NCBI GenBank assembly: GCA_022457155.1
Contig: JAJGOT010000049.1
Location: 1,118,001-1,182,000 of the forward strand
Direction of reading: 5' to 3'
Length of the DNA stretch: 64,000 nucleotides
DNA from: Cladopsammia gracilis
Taxonomy: Eukaryota; Cnidaria; Anthozoa; Scleractinia; Dendrophylliidae
Positions 63,076-64,000 of this stretch are shown one piece after another. Below the pieces are notes generated by a model. That model worked only from the letters and a program-made list of their open reading frames with translations. It did not search any database and was not told the origin of the DNA. The position numbers and the translations under genes are program-made. Positions within the stretch are counted from its first letter, which is position 1; each line of letters begins with the position of its first letter.

Positions 63076-63258
63076 GCATGGGGTCCGTTTCTCAAAACTC
63101 CTGGTAACTTTTCGGGCCCTGAACAGGATGGTCTTGATTTTATCCTTTTCCTCTTCATCAAGGGTGGCATAAGACTTGGATTGACCTTGGGTGGGCAAAA
63201 AAGCAATATTTATCATGAGCTCTAAGTTTAACACTGAATATGACTTACTTTTCAATGG

Positions 63259-63370
63259 CCCATTTCACACTAGAAGACGGACAAATCGTCTGGACGGACA
63301 AGTCGTCCGACGATCTGTTCGTGTAATGTGAAATCTAGACGGACAACTCACCTTGTATTGGTCATCGTAA
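63259..63370. mobile_element. left end of a GGCCCATTTCACAC element
   Basis: ggcccatttcacactagaag followed by repeated cggacaa/cgtccg motifs. The end type suits PIF/Harbinger MITEs. The right end was not found in the window. Confidence 0.4.
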
Positions 63371-63631
63371 ATTCATATCTGAACGAACGAACAGACGATT
63401 TTGAAAGCAAGGGGCCTGGCACTAACAGGCTTGGTTGCCTTGCTTGAAGAAAAAAATGGCTGCCATCAAGTACATATGGAGTTGGCTTTTATTAAACGGA
63501 AGAAAACATCAACTCAGCGAAGATTTCGTTTCGTTCCAGAGACCATGCACTATGGTGGCCGAGGACTGCCACTGGGTTTTCTGGGCATTTTTTTCTTTTT
63601 TTAAGCAAATAAAATGAAATAAAATTAAAAA

Positions 63632-63830
63632 CAAATGCAAATGCAATGAAATGTAAAACAAAAAGCAAACTGAAATCAAAGTCAAACTCGATTCAGATTA
63701 AAATCAAATAAAATGCAAAACTAAAATGCAAATAAAATTGATATCAAATGCAAATGCAATGAAATGTAAAACAAAAAGCAAAGTGCAAATCAAAGTCAAA
63801 CTCAATTCAGATTAAAATTGAATGCATTTT
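63632..63830. repeat. 116-bp tandem duplication
   Basis: caaatgcaatgaaatgtaaa at 63632 recurs at 63748, with shared aatcaaagtcaaactc and attcagattaaaat; itself made of short caaat-type units. Confidence 0.8.
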
Positions 63831-64000
63831 TAAAAGAGAATGTAAAACAAAAACAAAAATCAATTTCAAACGAAATTCGAAGAGCAAGTGAAAGTGAATT
63901 TCGCCGTGGCCGAGCGCTGCCACTACCATCATTCTACGTGCGCTTAAGAGCGTCTGTCTGAGAAAACCAGGCAGAGGTCACGGATCACGGATCTTCCATA

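Overview
Eukaryotic DNA, most likely from an anthozoan cnidarian and probably a stony coral. The evidence is AT-rich sequence, two multi-exon animal genes with GT-AG introns, and a very dense load of short foldback (MITE-like) elements, tRNA-derived SINEs, Penelope-like debris and long G/C homopolymers of the kind seen in coral genomes. The species cannot be named from the sequence.

Layout. 1-2349 is repeat-rich flank. 2350-10083 (+) is a complete five-exon PPOX gene (protoporphyrinogen oxidase, 488 aa deduced). 10084-12589 is intergenic and ends in a foldback element 130 bp upstream of the next start codon. 12590-57506 (+) is a long PDE9A gene (cGMP-specific phosphodiesterase 9A). I could place 17 coding exons. 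They cover an N-terminal MGxxxS start, the regulatory helices and the whole HD-type catalytic domain. One short N-terminal exon must be missing from my model, because the intron phases do not close between 15740 and 24311. A second 3' end at 58558-58686 reads in frame and carries its own AATAAA. 58687-64000 is repeat-rich with no gene recognised.

The PDE9A introns hold most of the window. Intron 3 carries a roughly 6-kb composite element (18149-24187) whose two ends share GACTAGTCGC-type motifs and repeated ccataaatgtaata units. Further downstream is a TTAA-flanked piggyBac-like element (24543-26010), itself interrupted by a Penelope-like fragment with 9-bp target duplications. Intron 10 carries, on the minus strand, a decayed 4.6-kb ORF (34268-38823) of a family that looks like a FEN/XPG-type nuclease with a cysteine-rich CXC-like tail. 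It has been split by a second TTAA-flanked element (36442-37153). At least 25 further foldback elements are listed one by one.

The two genes are independent metabolic and signalling genes: PPOX makes protoporphyrin IX for haem in mitochondria, and PDE9A degrades cGMP. They share a strand but nothing suggests joint regulation. The rest is best read as a nested transposon landscape. No prokaryotic features, CRISPR arrays or rRNA genes were seen.
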